Assembly (NCBI GenBank): GCA_001897155.1
Contig: MKSF01000020.1
Location: 21,393-85,392, forward strand
Direction: 5' to 3'
DNA length: 64,000 bases
From: Bacteroidetes bacterium 47-18
GTDB taxonomy: Bacteria > Bacteroidota > Bacteroidia > Chitinophagales > Chitinophagaceae
In this document: positions 26,801 to 34,219 of the stretch, in pieces
Layout: each line of letters starts with the position of its first letter
How positions within the stretch are numbered: the first letter of the stretch is position 1
The notes under the pieces: generated by a model
Database searches by the model: none
Seen by the model: only the letters and a program-made list of their open reading frames with translations
What the model was told of the DNA's origin: nothing
Program-made: the position numbers and the translations under genes

Positions 26801-26959
26801 ATTAGCCCCGGGATAGACTCCCGATACGAAAACCGTAGGCGGTGCGATTTCCGGGAATTGCGTCATCGGAATTCGTAACAATCCCAAAATCCCCAGCATC
26901 ACCAGGATAATGGAGATGACCGTAGCAAGTACAGGTCTTTGTATAATGGTCTTTAGCAT
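23834..26959 (-). CDS. RND efflux pump, HAE1 (AcrB-like) family
   Basis: A 1041-residue inner-membrane proton/drug antiporter. The start at 26959 (MLKTIIQRPVLATVI) is chosen over 27037 because it gives the normal N-terminus and a 13-base gap from the adaptor gene. The proton-relay Asp pair lies in GIVVDDAIVVVEAV of TM4, and the TM10 lysine in KNAILIVEFA. Two large periplasmic loops are present. This is the hydrophobe/amphiphile exporter type rather than the heavy-metal type. It works with the adaptor and TolC encoded beside it. Confidence 0.96.
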   Translation of the reverse strand: MLKTIIQRPVLATVISIILVMLGILGLLRIPMTQFPEIAPPTVFVSGVYPGANAESVIRSVVTPLEQAINGVENMQYMTSSASNDGSFSITIIFKQGVDPDQAAVNVQNRVAQVNAQLPQEVIRLGLTTTKQQTSYLMIVNINSEKPEKYDEAFLQNYANINLIPELKRIPGVGNVSLFGSKEYSVRVWINPTKLSSYGLVPSDVETAIQQYSFEASPGSLGEETDASLQYVLRYKGKLNKPEEFEKIILRSKKDGSILRLGDVARLEFGLSNYSSDTYTDGKPSVVFAVLQASGSNANDIAIEVNKSLASFQKSVPDGIHFEVIQNMKDRLDASVSQMKSTLIEAFVLVFIVVLVFLQDFRSTIIPAIAVPVSIIGTFFFIYLIGFSVNVLTLFALVLAIGIVVDDAIVVVEAVHAKMQQTGENARTATVSAMSEISGAIISITLVMSAVFLPVGFMEGPAGIFYKQFSYTLAIAILISAVNALTLSPALCALLLKNHHHGEGGEKRKFTRRFADAFNAGFERLTDKYIRAVKFLGKKKIAAIGALALVSFGAFFLMNNTQKGFVPEEDDNNLTFVVNLQAGANLQFITREMEKATELVKAMPEVKSISTVSGFSLFGSGASPNAAMGFITLKKPKDRGAVSDINDVMHKIENEMKGKVRGEFLIFRNPAVEGFGNAGGVEFVLQDRTSGNISDFEAVSRKVIDALGKHPEIGMAFTTFRSDYPQYEVVLNEDKAQQLGLTPKEVMDALQLYMTGSQTTDFIRFGRLYRVNVRSEAEFRKDEASLDNIMIRNNLNQMVPISTLVTLKKVFGPQGISRYNLYNSISVNVNAGNGASTGKVMGVIDKVLQQELPKGYSYEYNGLSLQEQKSGSQMIFIFGLSILFVYFLLAAQYESYLLPLAVMLSLPTGILGVFIATGFAGLDNNIYVQIALIMLVGLLAKNAILIVEFAIQQRKAGLTIFEAGIAGARMRLRPILMTSFAFVAGLIPLMFAKGGTAIGNKSISISAAGGMLSGVLLGLLIIPVLYMIFQSLQERVSANKN

Positions 26960-26972
26960 TTTTTCAGTAATT

Positions 26973-28112
26973 TTATTGAACGGATCTGGGCTGGATGACA
27001 CTGTTCTCGGGAATGCTTGCGAGCTCATGCGCAACAATCCGGTCGCCGGGCTTAAAGCCCGATTTCACGATATAGAAATCACCCGATTTTACGTAGTCTT
27101 TCAGTGCGACACGTTCCATTTTACCGGCGCTGTCGAGCAATCCCACAAATAATTTATCCTGGACCTCGTAGGTTGCCAGCAGCGGAATTTTGAAGACATT
27201 TTGTTCTGTCGTTTTTAAAACTATTCTGCCTGTATTCCCGGTCCTGAGCAGGCTTTCCGGATTAGGGAAAGAAGCACGCAGCATCACCGAGCCGGTAGTG
27301 GCATCGAATTGCCCGTCCATCATATCAATTTTACCCAAGTGGTTGTAAGGTGTACCATCTGCCAGTAACAGACTTATATCCCGGAAACTTTTCAGCTTTT
27401 CCAATAAGCTGGCTCCCGGCCGGGAAGCATTGATTTTCAGTATTTCATTTTCCGGAAGTGAGAAGTAGGCGTAGATTTCACTCACCTGCGACAAAGTAGT
27501 CAAAGGTTGTGTATCATTCGGTCCGACCAACGCACCCAAACGATTGGGAATACGGCCAATATAACCACTGACCGGAGCTCTCACCTCCGAAAATCCCAGG
27601 TTCACGTCAGCAGAAGCGACTAAAGTTTGCTGTTGTTTTACAGCGGCTAAAGCATTGTCATAATTGGTTTTGGCTTTCTGGTACTGGAAGTCTGCCACGA
27701 CCTTATTTTCGGTCAGCACTTTGTATTTATCCAGTTCCAGCTGTGCCGCAGCCAGTTGTGATTTTGCCATAGCCAATGAAGCCAAAGCGGTATTTTTCTG
27801 CTCCCGGTACACGCTGGCATTGATGCGGAACAAGGGTTGCCCGGCTTTCACAAAAGCGCCTTCGTCCACATAGATCTTGTCGATATAGCCGCTGATCTGG
27901 GGACGGAGCTGGATGTTGTCTTTTCCTTCCAGGCTTGCCGGGAAGGTCTGATCCAGTACGGCATCAGTTGGCTGCAGCGTAATGACTTCGGCCGGAACAG
28001 GCTCATTTTGCTGCTGCTCATTGTTTTCAGCATTGCCACAACTTTGAAGAGCGTATGTTGAAGCCAGCAATAAAGCGGCGATGATGATTTTGGGATGGAT
28101 AAAACGCTTCAT
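26973..28112 (-). CDS. RND periplasmic adaptor subunit (AcrA/MexA-like)
   Basis: A 379-residue membrane-fusion lipoprotein with lipobox LQSC (Cys25) after the signal peptide. The barrel-sandwich hybrid domain (LRPQISGYIDKIYVDEGAFVKAGQPLFRI) and its second half (VRAPVSGYIGRIPNRLGALV) flank a helical hairpin of about 60 residues. It is the first gene of the operon adaptor-pump-TolC-kinase-regulator, so promoter control here sets the whole system. Confidence 0.94.
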   Translation of the reverse strand: MKRFIHPKIIIAALLLASTYALQSCGNAENNEQQQNEPVPAEVITLQPTDAVLDQTFPASLEGKDNIQLRPQISGYIDKIYVDEGAFVKAGQPLFRINASVYREQKNTALASLAMAKSQLAAAQLELDKYKVLTENKVVADFQYQKAKTNYDNALAAVKQQQTLVASADVNLGFSEVRAPVSGYIGRIPNRLGALVGPNDTQPLTTLSQVSEIYAYFSLPENEILKINASRPGASLLEKLKSFRDISLLLADGTPYNHLGKIDMMDGQFDATTGSVMLRASFPNPESLLRTGNTGRIVLKTTEQNVFKIPLLATYEVQDKLFVGLLDSAGKMERVALKDYVKSGDFYIVKSGFKPGDRIVAHELASIPENSVIQPRSVQ

Positions 28113-28132
28113 TGATTCTTACATTTTAAGTA

Positions 28133-28151
28133 TTGTCGAAAGACAAAATTA
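28133..28151 (-). promoter_or_regulatory. -7 element and small hairpin before the efflux operon
   Basis: On the minus strand TAATTTTG (28151-28144) matches the TAnnTTTG -7 box. It overlaps the inverted repeat TTGTC-TTTC-GACAA (28146-28133). The repeat would lie at the transcription start and could be an operator or a 5' hairpin. Confidence 0.5.
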
Positions 28152-28372
28152 AAGAGCGTTTCATGCTATATTTTTAAGAAAGTGACCGAAGTGATAAAAT
28201 CGGGAAGTGAAGTGCGGGAAATGGAGCGCTGAGTCAAATTGCTGTAGTGTAATATAGCTTACCGCATGACCGATCTTCAATAACCGGGAACATACAATCC
28301 TGCCAAAGTCCCGGCCTGACACGATAAGCCGGAAGGTAAGTTTAAAGGACGAGCTTTATAAAGAATCCGGGG
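28152..28372. other. intergenic space upstream of the efflux operon
   Basis: The stretch between the efflux promoter and the RluD terminator holds no convincing ORF, RNA or repeat. Confidence 0.5.
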
Positions 28373-28407
28373 ATAAAAAACTCCCCGGTACAAGCCTGTA
28401 CCGGGGA
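28373..28407 (-). terminator. intrinsic terminator for the RluD-like gene
   Basis: On the minus strand a 10-bp stem CCCCGGTACA/TGTACCGGGG with a 4-nt loop is followed by AGTTTTTTATC. It sits about 145 bases after the pseudouridine synthase stop. Confidence 0.75.
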
Positions 28408-28549
28408 ATTACCTTGTCTCTTTCTGACAATCTCACAAAATCATTCTCTGTCTTTTTATATCTACTGACTTTACGACAATAGGAATGAAGCTTTCTTTTA
28501 GAGTACTCCCGTTTCCCTAAGCGCCGGTCAAATATCATTTTTCAGAGCA

Positions 28550-29647
28550 TTAATACGCTTCGTCGCTTTCCAGTTGCTTATAGGAAGAAGTGTATCTCCG
28601 CCACTTTTCTATAACTTCTTTAAAGTCCGCGGGCAGCTCGCTGGTAAAGAACATTTCCTGTCCCGTTACCGGGTGAATGAAGCCCAGCTCCCTGGCGTGC
28701 AGGGCATGACGCGGCAGTATCTTAAAGCAATTATCCACGAACTGCTTGTATTTGGCATATACGGTACCTTTTACAATGCTGTCCCCGCCGTAGGTGCTGT
28801 CATTGAACAAAGGATGGCCTATAAGACGGTTATGAACACGTATCTGGTGTGTCCGTCCTGTTTCCAGGCGGAATTCCAGCAGGGTCACATACAGGAATCT
28901 TTCCAGCACGGTATAATGTGTGATAGCATGCTTGCCATAGCTGCCGTCCGGGAACGCGTCCATCTTTTTACGGAACCTGAGATTACGGCCGATATGCGCG
29001 GTAATGGTCCCCTCATCCTCTTTATAATCACCCCAGGCAAGACCTGTATACCTGCGGTGCACCGTATGGGCTTTGAACTGTGCTGCCAGCTTCTGCATCG
29101 CGTCTTCCGTTTTGGCGATCAGCAGCAGCCCGCTGGTATCCTTATCGATCCGGTGCACAAGGCCTATGCGCGGCAGCGCGGATGTTTTTTCCGGGTCCTG
29201 CTCAGGGTTCAGGTACCAGGCCAGCCCGTTCAGCAGCGTACCGGAATAGTTACCGCAGCCGGGATGTACCACCATATTGGGCGGCTTATTGATCACCATC
29301 AGCACCTCATCCTCATAGATGATATCCAGGGGCATCTGCTCGGGCTTTATTTCACTGTATTCAGGCAGACGGGTCTCATACATGACGATCTCCATACCAC
29401 CCTTCACCTTGAAGTTGGCCTTTACGGGATTACCGTCCACCAGCACCATTTCATTGTCAATGATCTGCTGTATCTTGTTGCGTGTTATGTTTTCCACGCG
29501 GTTCATCAGGTACTTATCTATGCGCAACGGCTCCATACCCTTACCTGTGACCGTTCGGAAACGTTCTATCTTTTCGGCCGTGCCCGGCTCCCCGGAATCC
29601 AGGTCATCTTCCGGCAGCTCATCCGCTTCTTCATTCCAATATGCCAT
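28550..29647 (-). CDS. RluA/RluD-family 23S rRNA pseudouridine synthase
   Basis: A 365-residue enzyme isomerising uridines to pseudouridine in rRNA. It has an acidic N-terminal extension, an S4 RNA-binding domain at about 40-95 (RIDKYLMNRVENITRNKIQQIID) and the catalytic block HRIDKDTSGLLLIAKT with Asp168. The later LETGRTHQIRVH motif is also present. It is 11 bases downstream of the LOG gene, so they are probably co-transcribed. Specific sites modified cannot be told. Confidence 0.92.
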   Translation of the reverse strand: MAYWNEEADELPEDDLDSGEPGTAEKIERFRTVTGKGMEPLRIDKYLMNRVENITRNKIQQIIDNEMVLVDGNPVKANFKVKGGMEIVMYETRLPEYSEIKPEQMPLDIIYEDEVLMVINKPPNMVVHPGCGNYSGTLLNGLAWYLNPEQDPEKTSALPRIGLVHRIDKDTSGLLLIAKTEDAMQKLAAQFKAHTVHRRYTGLAWGDYKEDEGTITAHIGRNLRFRKKMDAFPDGSYGKHAITHYTVLERFLYVTLLEFRLETGRTHQIRVHNRLIGHPLFNDSTYGGDSIVKGTVYAKYKQFVDNCFKILPRHALHARELGFIHPVTGQEMFFTSELPADFKEVIEKWRRYTSSYKQLESDEAY

Positions 29648-29658
29648 ACGTGTGGTTT

Positions 29659-30390
29659 TTATTTTTCCAGTAATAATTTGGAAGGGTTTATTTTTGCTTT
29701 CTGGTATTCCAGCCCGAATGGCTCTATGGCCTTATCCCTTATGAACTGTACCGCCTCTTCAATGGAATCGGTATACAATATCAGGTCAAGATCGTCCGCA
29801 GATACCGTTTTCTCATCCCTCATATGCATGATATATTCCATCAGCTTATTATGGAAGTCCTTACAGAACAATATGATAGGAAAACGTTTGATCTTATCCG
29901 TCTGCACCAGGGTCAGCGCCTCAAAGAACTCATCGAGGGTGCCGAAGCCACCGGGCATGATCACAAAAGCGTATGAGTACTTCACCAGCATGGTCTTCCT
30001 GACAAAGAACAGGTCCATATCCACCCAGCGGTCCAGGTAAGGATTGGGATGCTGCTCGAACGGTAAGATGATATTACATCCCACGGACTTCCCTCCTACT
30101 GCCTTCGCACCTTTATTGGCGGCTTCCATGATACCCGGACCGCCACCGGTAAGGATGGTAAAGCCGGTCCTGGCAATAGCGCCGGCAAGCTCTTCTGTTA
30201 TTTTATAATAAGGGTGGTCTTCCTTGAACCGGGCGGAACCGAATATGCTCACACAGGGACCTACAAAATGGAATGTTCTGAATCCTCTTATAAACTCACG
30301 GACAACTTTCAATGTAAACTTAAAATCTTTCCAGCGGGACTGGGGTCCTTTCAGAAAGACTATTTCATCTTTATTATTAATAGGCGACAT
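29659..30390 (-). CDS. LOG-family protein (TIGR00730)
   Basis: A 243-residue Rossmann-fold protein with the lysine decarboxylase-like/LOG motifs GGGPGIMEAANKGA and PGGFGTLDEFFE. Characterised LOG enzymes cleave nucleoside 5'-monophosphates such as cytokinin ribotides. In bacteria the role is mostly unclear. It is the promoter-proximal gene of a pair with the RluD-like synthase. Confidence 0.9.
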   Translation of the reverse strand: MSPINNKDEIVFLKGPQSRWKDFKFTLKVVREFIRGFRTFHFVGPCVSIFGSARFKEDHPYYKITEELAGAIARTGFTILTGGGPGIMEAANKGAKAVGGKSVGCNIILPFEQHPNPYLDRWVDMDLFFVRKTMLVKYSYAFVIMPGGFGTLDEFFEALTLVQTDKIKRFPIILFCKDFHNKLMEYIMHMRDEKTVSADDLDLILYTDSIEEAVQFIRDKAIEPFGLEYQKAKINPSKLLLEK

Positions 30391-30565
30391 AATCTCTATC
30401 CGGTTTAATTAACAAATTTCGAGTTGCAAAAGTACAACATATAAAACAAAAAAACCTGTATTGAAGCCGGTGAGGGCGCATAAGGCGCTAACTTAACTTC
30501 CGGTTTTCTTATATGACCGCTTATGCAGACCGTTTTACTTTCATCGTTAAATGTATCTAAACATA

Positions 30566-30600
30566 AAAGGCTGTCCCGGTAGGGACAACCTTTATAAATG
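30566..30600 (-). terminator. terminator for metK
   Basis: On the minus strand AAGGTTGTCCCTACCGGGACAGCCTT forms a stem with one mismatch and a 4-nt loop, followed by TTATG. It lies 16-50 bases after the metK stop. Confidence 0.6.
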
Positions 30601-30616
30601 CTATAGATCAGGATAT

Positions 30617-31870
30617 TTATTTCAGCTTGAATGCCTTTTTTACCTTAGCCACATAATCCAGCTTTTCCCAGGTGAACAGCTCTACCTTCACCTTTTTTTC
30701 CTTGCCTTCAGGCGACCTGAAAACTTTGGTAACCACCTCGTTTTTACGTCCCATATGACCGTAGGAAGCCGTTTCACTGTAGATCGGGTTGCGCAATTTC
30801 AGGCGCTGCTCGATAAAGTAAGGCCGCATATCAAAAAGCTCCGATACGATCTTAGCGATCTCTCCATCGGTCATATTCACATTGGCGGTACCGTAAGTAT
30901 TCACGTAAATGCCCATAGGCTGCGCCACACCGATAGCGTAAGATACCTGCACCAGCACCTCCCTGGCCACACCTGCAGCCACAAGATTCTTGGCTATATG
31001 ACGGGTAGCATAGGCAGCGGAACGGTCCACCTTGGAAGGATCCTTACCGGAAAATGCGCCACCGCCGTGCGCGCCTTTTCCGCCGTAGGTATCCACGATG
31101 ATCTTACGGCCTGTCAGCCCGGTATCCCCGTGAGGACCACCGATCACGAACTTGCCCGTAGGATTGATGTGATACTGTATATTGTTGGTGAAAAGATGCG
31201 CGTATTTTTTATACTTGGCCTTTACACGAGGGATCAGTATGGATATGATATCTTTCTTGATCTTATCCAGCATTTTGGCTTCGGTATCGAATTCATCATG
31301 CTGGGTGGATACCACGATAGCGTCTATCCTTATAGGAACGTTGTTATCATCATATTCCAGCGTGACCTGGGCTTTCGCGTCCGGGCGCAGGTATTTGATC
31401 TGCTTGTGCTCCCTCCGCAAGGCGGCCAGCTCTATCAATATTTTATGGGCAAGGTCCAGTGCGAGCGGCATATAATCTTCCGTCTCATCTGTGGCATACC
31501 CGAACATCATGCCTTGGTCGCCGGCGCCCTGGTCTTCTTTTTTCTTTTTGTCCACGCCCTGGTTAATGTCCTGGGACTGCTCATGAATGGCAGATAATAC
31601 ACCACAGGAATTAGCTTCGAACATATATTCACTCTTGGTGTACCCGATCTTCTTGATGACATCACGGGCAATTTGCTGTACATCTAAATATGCTTGGGAT
31701 TTTACTTCTCCTGCCAGCACTACCTGACCGGTGGTCACCAGTGTTTCGCAGGCTACTTTTGAGTTGACATCAAATGCCAGGAAATTATCTATCAGGGCAT
31801 CTGATATTTGGTCGGCAATTTTATCCGGATGTCCTTCCGATACTGATTCTGATGTGAATAAATAAGGCAT
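30617..31870 (-). CDS. metK: S-adenosylmethionine synthetase
   Basis: A 417-residue enzyme making SAM from methionine and ATP. It starts [25 protein letters not shown], the classic N-terminus. The ATP-binding [12 protein letters not shown] and the phosphate-binding [20 protein letters not shown] are both intact. It is slightly longer than the enterobacterial enzyme, as is common in Bacteroidota. No SAM riboswitch is visible upstream; a TATATTTG -7 element and an 8-bp inverted repeat are. Confidence 0.97.
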   Translation of the reverse strand: MPYLFTSESVSEGHPDKIADQISDALIDNFLAFDVNSKVACETLVTTGQVVLAGEVKSQAYLDVQQIARDVIKKIGYTKSEYMFEANSCGVLSAIHEQSQDINQGVDKKKKEDQGAGDQGMMFGYATDETEDYMPLALDLAHKILIELAALRREHKQIKYLRPDAKAQVTLEYDDNNVPIRIDAIVVSTQHDEFDTEAKMLDKIKKDIISILIPRVKAKYKKYAHLFTNNIQYHINPTGKFVIGGPHGDTGLTGRKIIVDTYGGKGAHGGGAFSGKDPSKVDRSAAYATRHIAKNLVAAGVAREVLVQVSYAIGVAQPMGIYVNTYGTANVNMTDGEIAKIVSELFDMRPYFIEQRLKLRNPIYSETASYGHMGRKNEVVTKVFRSPEGKEKKVKVELFTWEKLDYVAKVKKAFKLK

Positions 31871-31908
31871 AGTTTGTATAAACAGATTTAAAATAAAAAA
31901 ATAGTTAG

Positions 31909-31954
31909 CAAATATAGGAATTGATCATACTGGAAATATAAAAAACGATCAATT
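31909..31954 (-). promoter_or_regulatory. metK promoter element and inverted repeat
   Basis: On the minus strand TATATTTG (31916-31909) fits the -7 consensus. AATTGATC (31919-31926) and GATCAATT (31947-31954) form an 8-bp inverted repeat across the spacer and -33 region. It may be an operator or a weak end to the dsbD transcript. Confidence 0.45.
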
Positions 31955-31980
31955 TATTTAGGTCCCGCTATAAGCAAGAG

Positions 31981-34065
31981 CTAACGGCCCGCTTTATGTT
32001 TTTCCAGCCCGTCCGTCAGCATGTTCCGGAATTTCTCGTAATCCGTGCTGCCGATCGGCGCGGTGAGCTGCTTACCCTCACCATTCACAATGACGTACAG
32101 CGGCTGCGATACGTTATCGAACTTTGTCAGTTGCAGGTCCAGGTTGACGGCCCCGATGGTCTTCAGCACCTTATCAGGATATTTGGCGCTTTTTTTCCAT
32201 TCATGCTCCGGTAGCTTGGTTTTGTCATCACAATATAGGCTGACCACTACGAATTCATCTTTCAGGATGCGCAATATTTCCGGCTTGGAGATCACATTCC
32301 GCTCCATCAGGCGGCAGTTCACGCAACTGTGTCCCGTAAAGTCCACGAAGACAGGCTTATTCATTGCCTTTGCGGCCTCCAGCGCCTCTTCATAATCAAA
32401 GAAGGTCTCGATGCCCGGGAATTCCGATTTCAGCACGTCCGTATATTTCTTGGGCTGTATCTCATTGTCTGAAGGCTTATAGGTGTAGGTCTGTATCTTC
32501 ACCAGGTCATCGTGGATATTGAATTCCATGGTCTTTCTCTCCGGGAGGAAGCCGCTTACCAGCTTCAGGGGCGCGCCCCACAGGCCCGGTATCAGGTATA
32601 TGGTAAAGGAAGAGAACAAAATGGCGAACATAAGACGCGTCACAGTGAGGTGAGGCTTCCCGAAATCGTTGGCCGGCAGCTCACTGTCATGCCTGAAACG
32701 AATGGCGCCGAAAAGATACAGGCTCAATGCGCCGAACAGCACCACCCATATGCTCACATAGACGTCAAAGTTCAGGATGCCCCAGTGGTATTGCAGATCG
32801 ACATTAGACAGGAATTTCATCGCCATGGCCAGCTCAATGAATCCCATGGTCACTTTTACCGCATTCAGCCATCCTCCCGATTTCGCGACATTGTTCATCA
32901 GGCCGGGGAATAAGGCAAAGATAGCGAACGGTAAGGCCAGCGCCAGCCCGAAGCCGAGGAAACCGATGATACCACCTAGCTGGTTACCGGATTTGAATAT
33001 ATATACTATGAGATTCCCGATGAATGCGGAAGTACAGCTGAAAGATACTACTACCAGCACCAGGGCCATAAAGAATATTCCCCCTATGCTGTTGGTATTG
33101 GCCTTGCTGTTGAGCCTGTTGGTCAGTCCTGAAGGGAGGTTGATCTCGAAAGCGCCCAGCAGTGACAGGCCGAATATGACGAACAGCACGAAAATGAACA
33201 TATTGAATACGATATGCGAGGATATCTCATACATGGTCGTTTCCGTGAACAGGACGGAAATAAGCCCGCCGATCGCTGCAAATATCAGCAGGATGGACAG
33301 GGAATAGATGACCGCATTTCTGATACCCGCCGCCCTGCTGGAGCTTCTTTTGGTAAAGAAGGAGACGGTAATGGGCAGCATGGCATATATGCACGGCATG
33401 ATAAAGGCTATGAACCCGGCCGCGAGCCCCATAAAGAATATTTCGCCCAATGATTTTTTGTCCAGGTTGCTGTGCGCAGATATGTCTTCTGCGGTAGATA
33501 TCGCTGCGCTGTCGCCGCCGGCCGCTATCCCCTCCGGGGTACCGGATGCTTCCGGGGCACCTTCTTCTATGAGCGAAGCCTGGTAAACGGTACCCGCCGC
33601 ATCGGCAGCAGCTACGGTGATCTTAAAGCTGTCTTCCACGGGAGGAAGGCACTTGCCATCCTTGGCATTGCAGGTCGTAAATTCAATGGCGAGCCGCACA
33701 TCCGCGTTACCGGTCACCTGTACCTTCTGCACATATGTCAGCTCCCCCTTATGTATCTTCAGGTCCAGTCCCAGGTCCTCCACCCGCTTCATGATGAATT
33801 TATCCTGCGTCACAGGCGTGCCGACAAGCGTAACGGCATCTGTAGGCACCACTTTCAACTGGGCAGGAATAAGGTATTCATCGCCCGGATCGAGGGCATA
33901 TACGTACCAGTCTTCCTTTATCCTGGCCTTTGCGATCACGTCATAAGTATTATCCCCGGTCTTGGCAGCGCTTACCGTCCACTGCACGATTTGCGTTACT
34001 TCCTGCGCATCAAGGCGGCTGAATGATAATAATAAAGTAAGGAGTAAATAAATCTTTCTGAACAT
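31981..34065 (-). CDS. DsbD-type thiol:disulfide interchange protein
   Basis: A 694-residue protein with a signal peptide, an N-terminal periplasmic DsbD-alpha-like domain, and a central membrane domain of about eight segments (from around residue 215). The C-terminal thioredoxin domain carries the active site CVNC in FVDFTGHSCVNCRLM near residue 580. It passes electrons from cytoplasmic thioredoxin to periplasmic partners such as cytochrome c maturation or isomerases. The domain order is normal. It stands alone, upstream of metK on the same strand. Confidence 0.92.
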   Translation of the reverse strand: MFRKIYLLLTLLLSFSRLDAQEVTQIVQWTVSAAKTGDNTYDVIAKARIKEDWYVYALDPGDEYLIPAQLKVVPTDAVTLVGTPVTQDKFIMKRVEDLGLDLKIHKGELTYVQKVQVTGNADVRLAIEFTTCNAKDGKCLPPVEDSFKITVAAADAAGTVYQASLIEEGAPEASGTPEGIAAGGDSAAISTAEDISAHSNLDKKSLGEIFFMGLAAGFIAFIMPCIYAMLPITVSFFTKRSSSRAAGIRNAVIYSLSILLIFAAIGGLISVLFTETTMYEISSHIVFNMFIFVLFVIFGLSLLGAFEINLPSGLTNRLNSKANTNSIGGIFFMALVLVVVSFSCTSAFIGNLIVYIFKSGNQLGGIIGFLGFGLALALPFAIFALFPGLMNNVAKSGGWLNAVKVTMGFIELAMAMKFLSNVDLQYHWGILNFDVYVSIWVVLFGALSLYLFGAIRFRHDSELPANDFGKPHLTVTRLMFAILFSSFTIYLIPGLWGAPLKLVSGFLPERKTMEFNIHDDLVKIQTYTYKPSDNEIQPKKYTDVLKSEFPGIETFFDYEEALEAAKAMNKPVFVDFTGHSCVNCRLMERNVISKPEILRILKDEFVVVSLYCDDKTKLPEHEWKKSAKYPDKVLKTIGAVNLDLQLTKFDNVSQPLYVIVNGEGKQLTAPIGSTDYEKFRNMLTDGLEKHKAGR

Positions 34066-34184
34066 ACGTCTCCGGTTAAAAAATTGACTGAAATTAAAAG
34101 TTTTTTACAGGTCTGCAAAATATAAATTATAGATAAAAATTATTCTAATAATTCAACATTTTATATCTATTCTGTAATATTGCC

Positions 34185-34192
34185 TAAATTTG
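34185..34192 (+). promoter_or_regulatory. -7 promoter element of the PBP1A gene
   Basis: TAAATTTG fits the -7 consensus exactly. A transcription start near 34199 excludes the TTG at 34190 as start codon and supports the ATG at 34220. Confidence 0.6.
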
Positions 34193-34219
34193 GGATTAAA
34201 ATATACAATCAACAGCAGA

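Noticed and set aside
28356..28538. 60-codon minus-strand ORF after the RluD-like gene
   Set aside because: Covers the terminator hairpin and shows no family features.
28574..30040. 488-codon plus-strand ORF
   Set aside because: Antisense shadow of the RluD-like and LOG genes; composition rich in His, Gln and Leu with no domain, whereas the minus strand encodes clear motifs.
31871..31980. Possible SAM riboswitch before metK
   Set aside because: The gap is only about 110 bases and shows no SAM-I, SAM-II or SAM/SAH conserved blocks.
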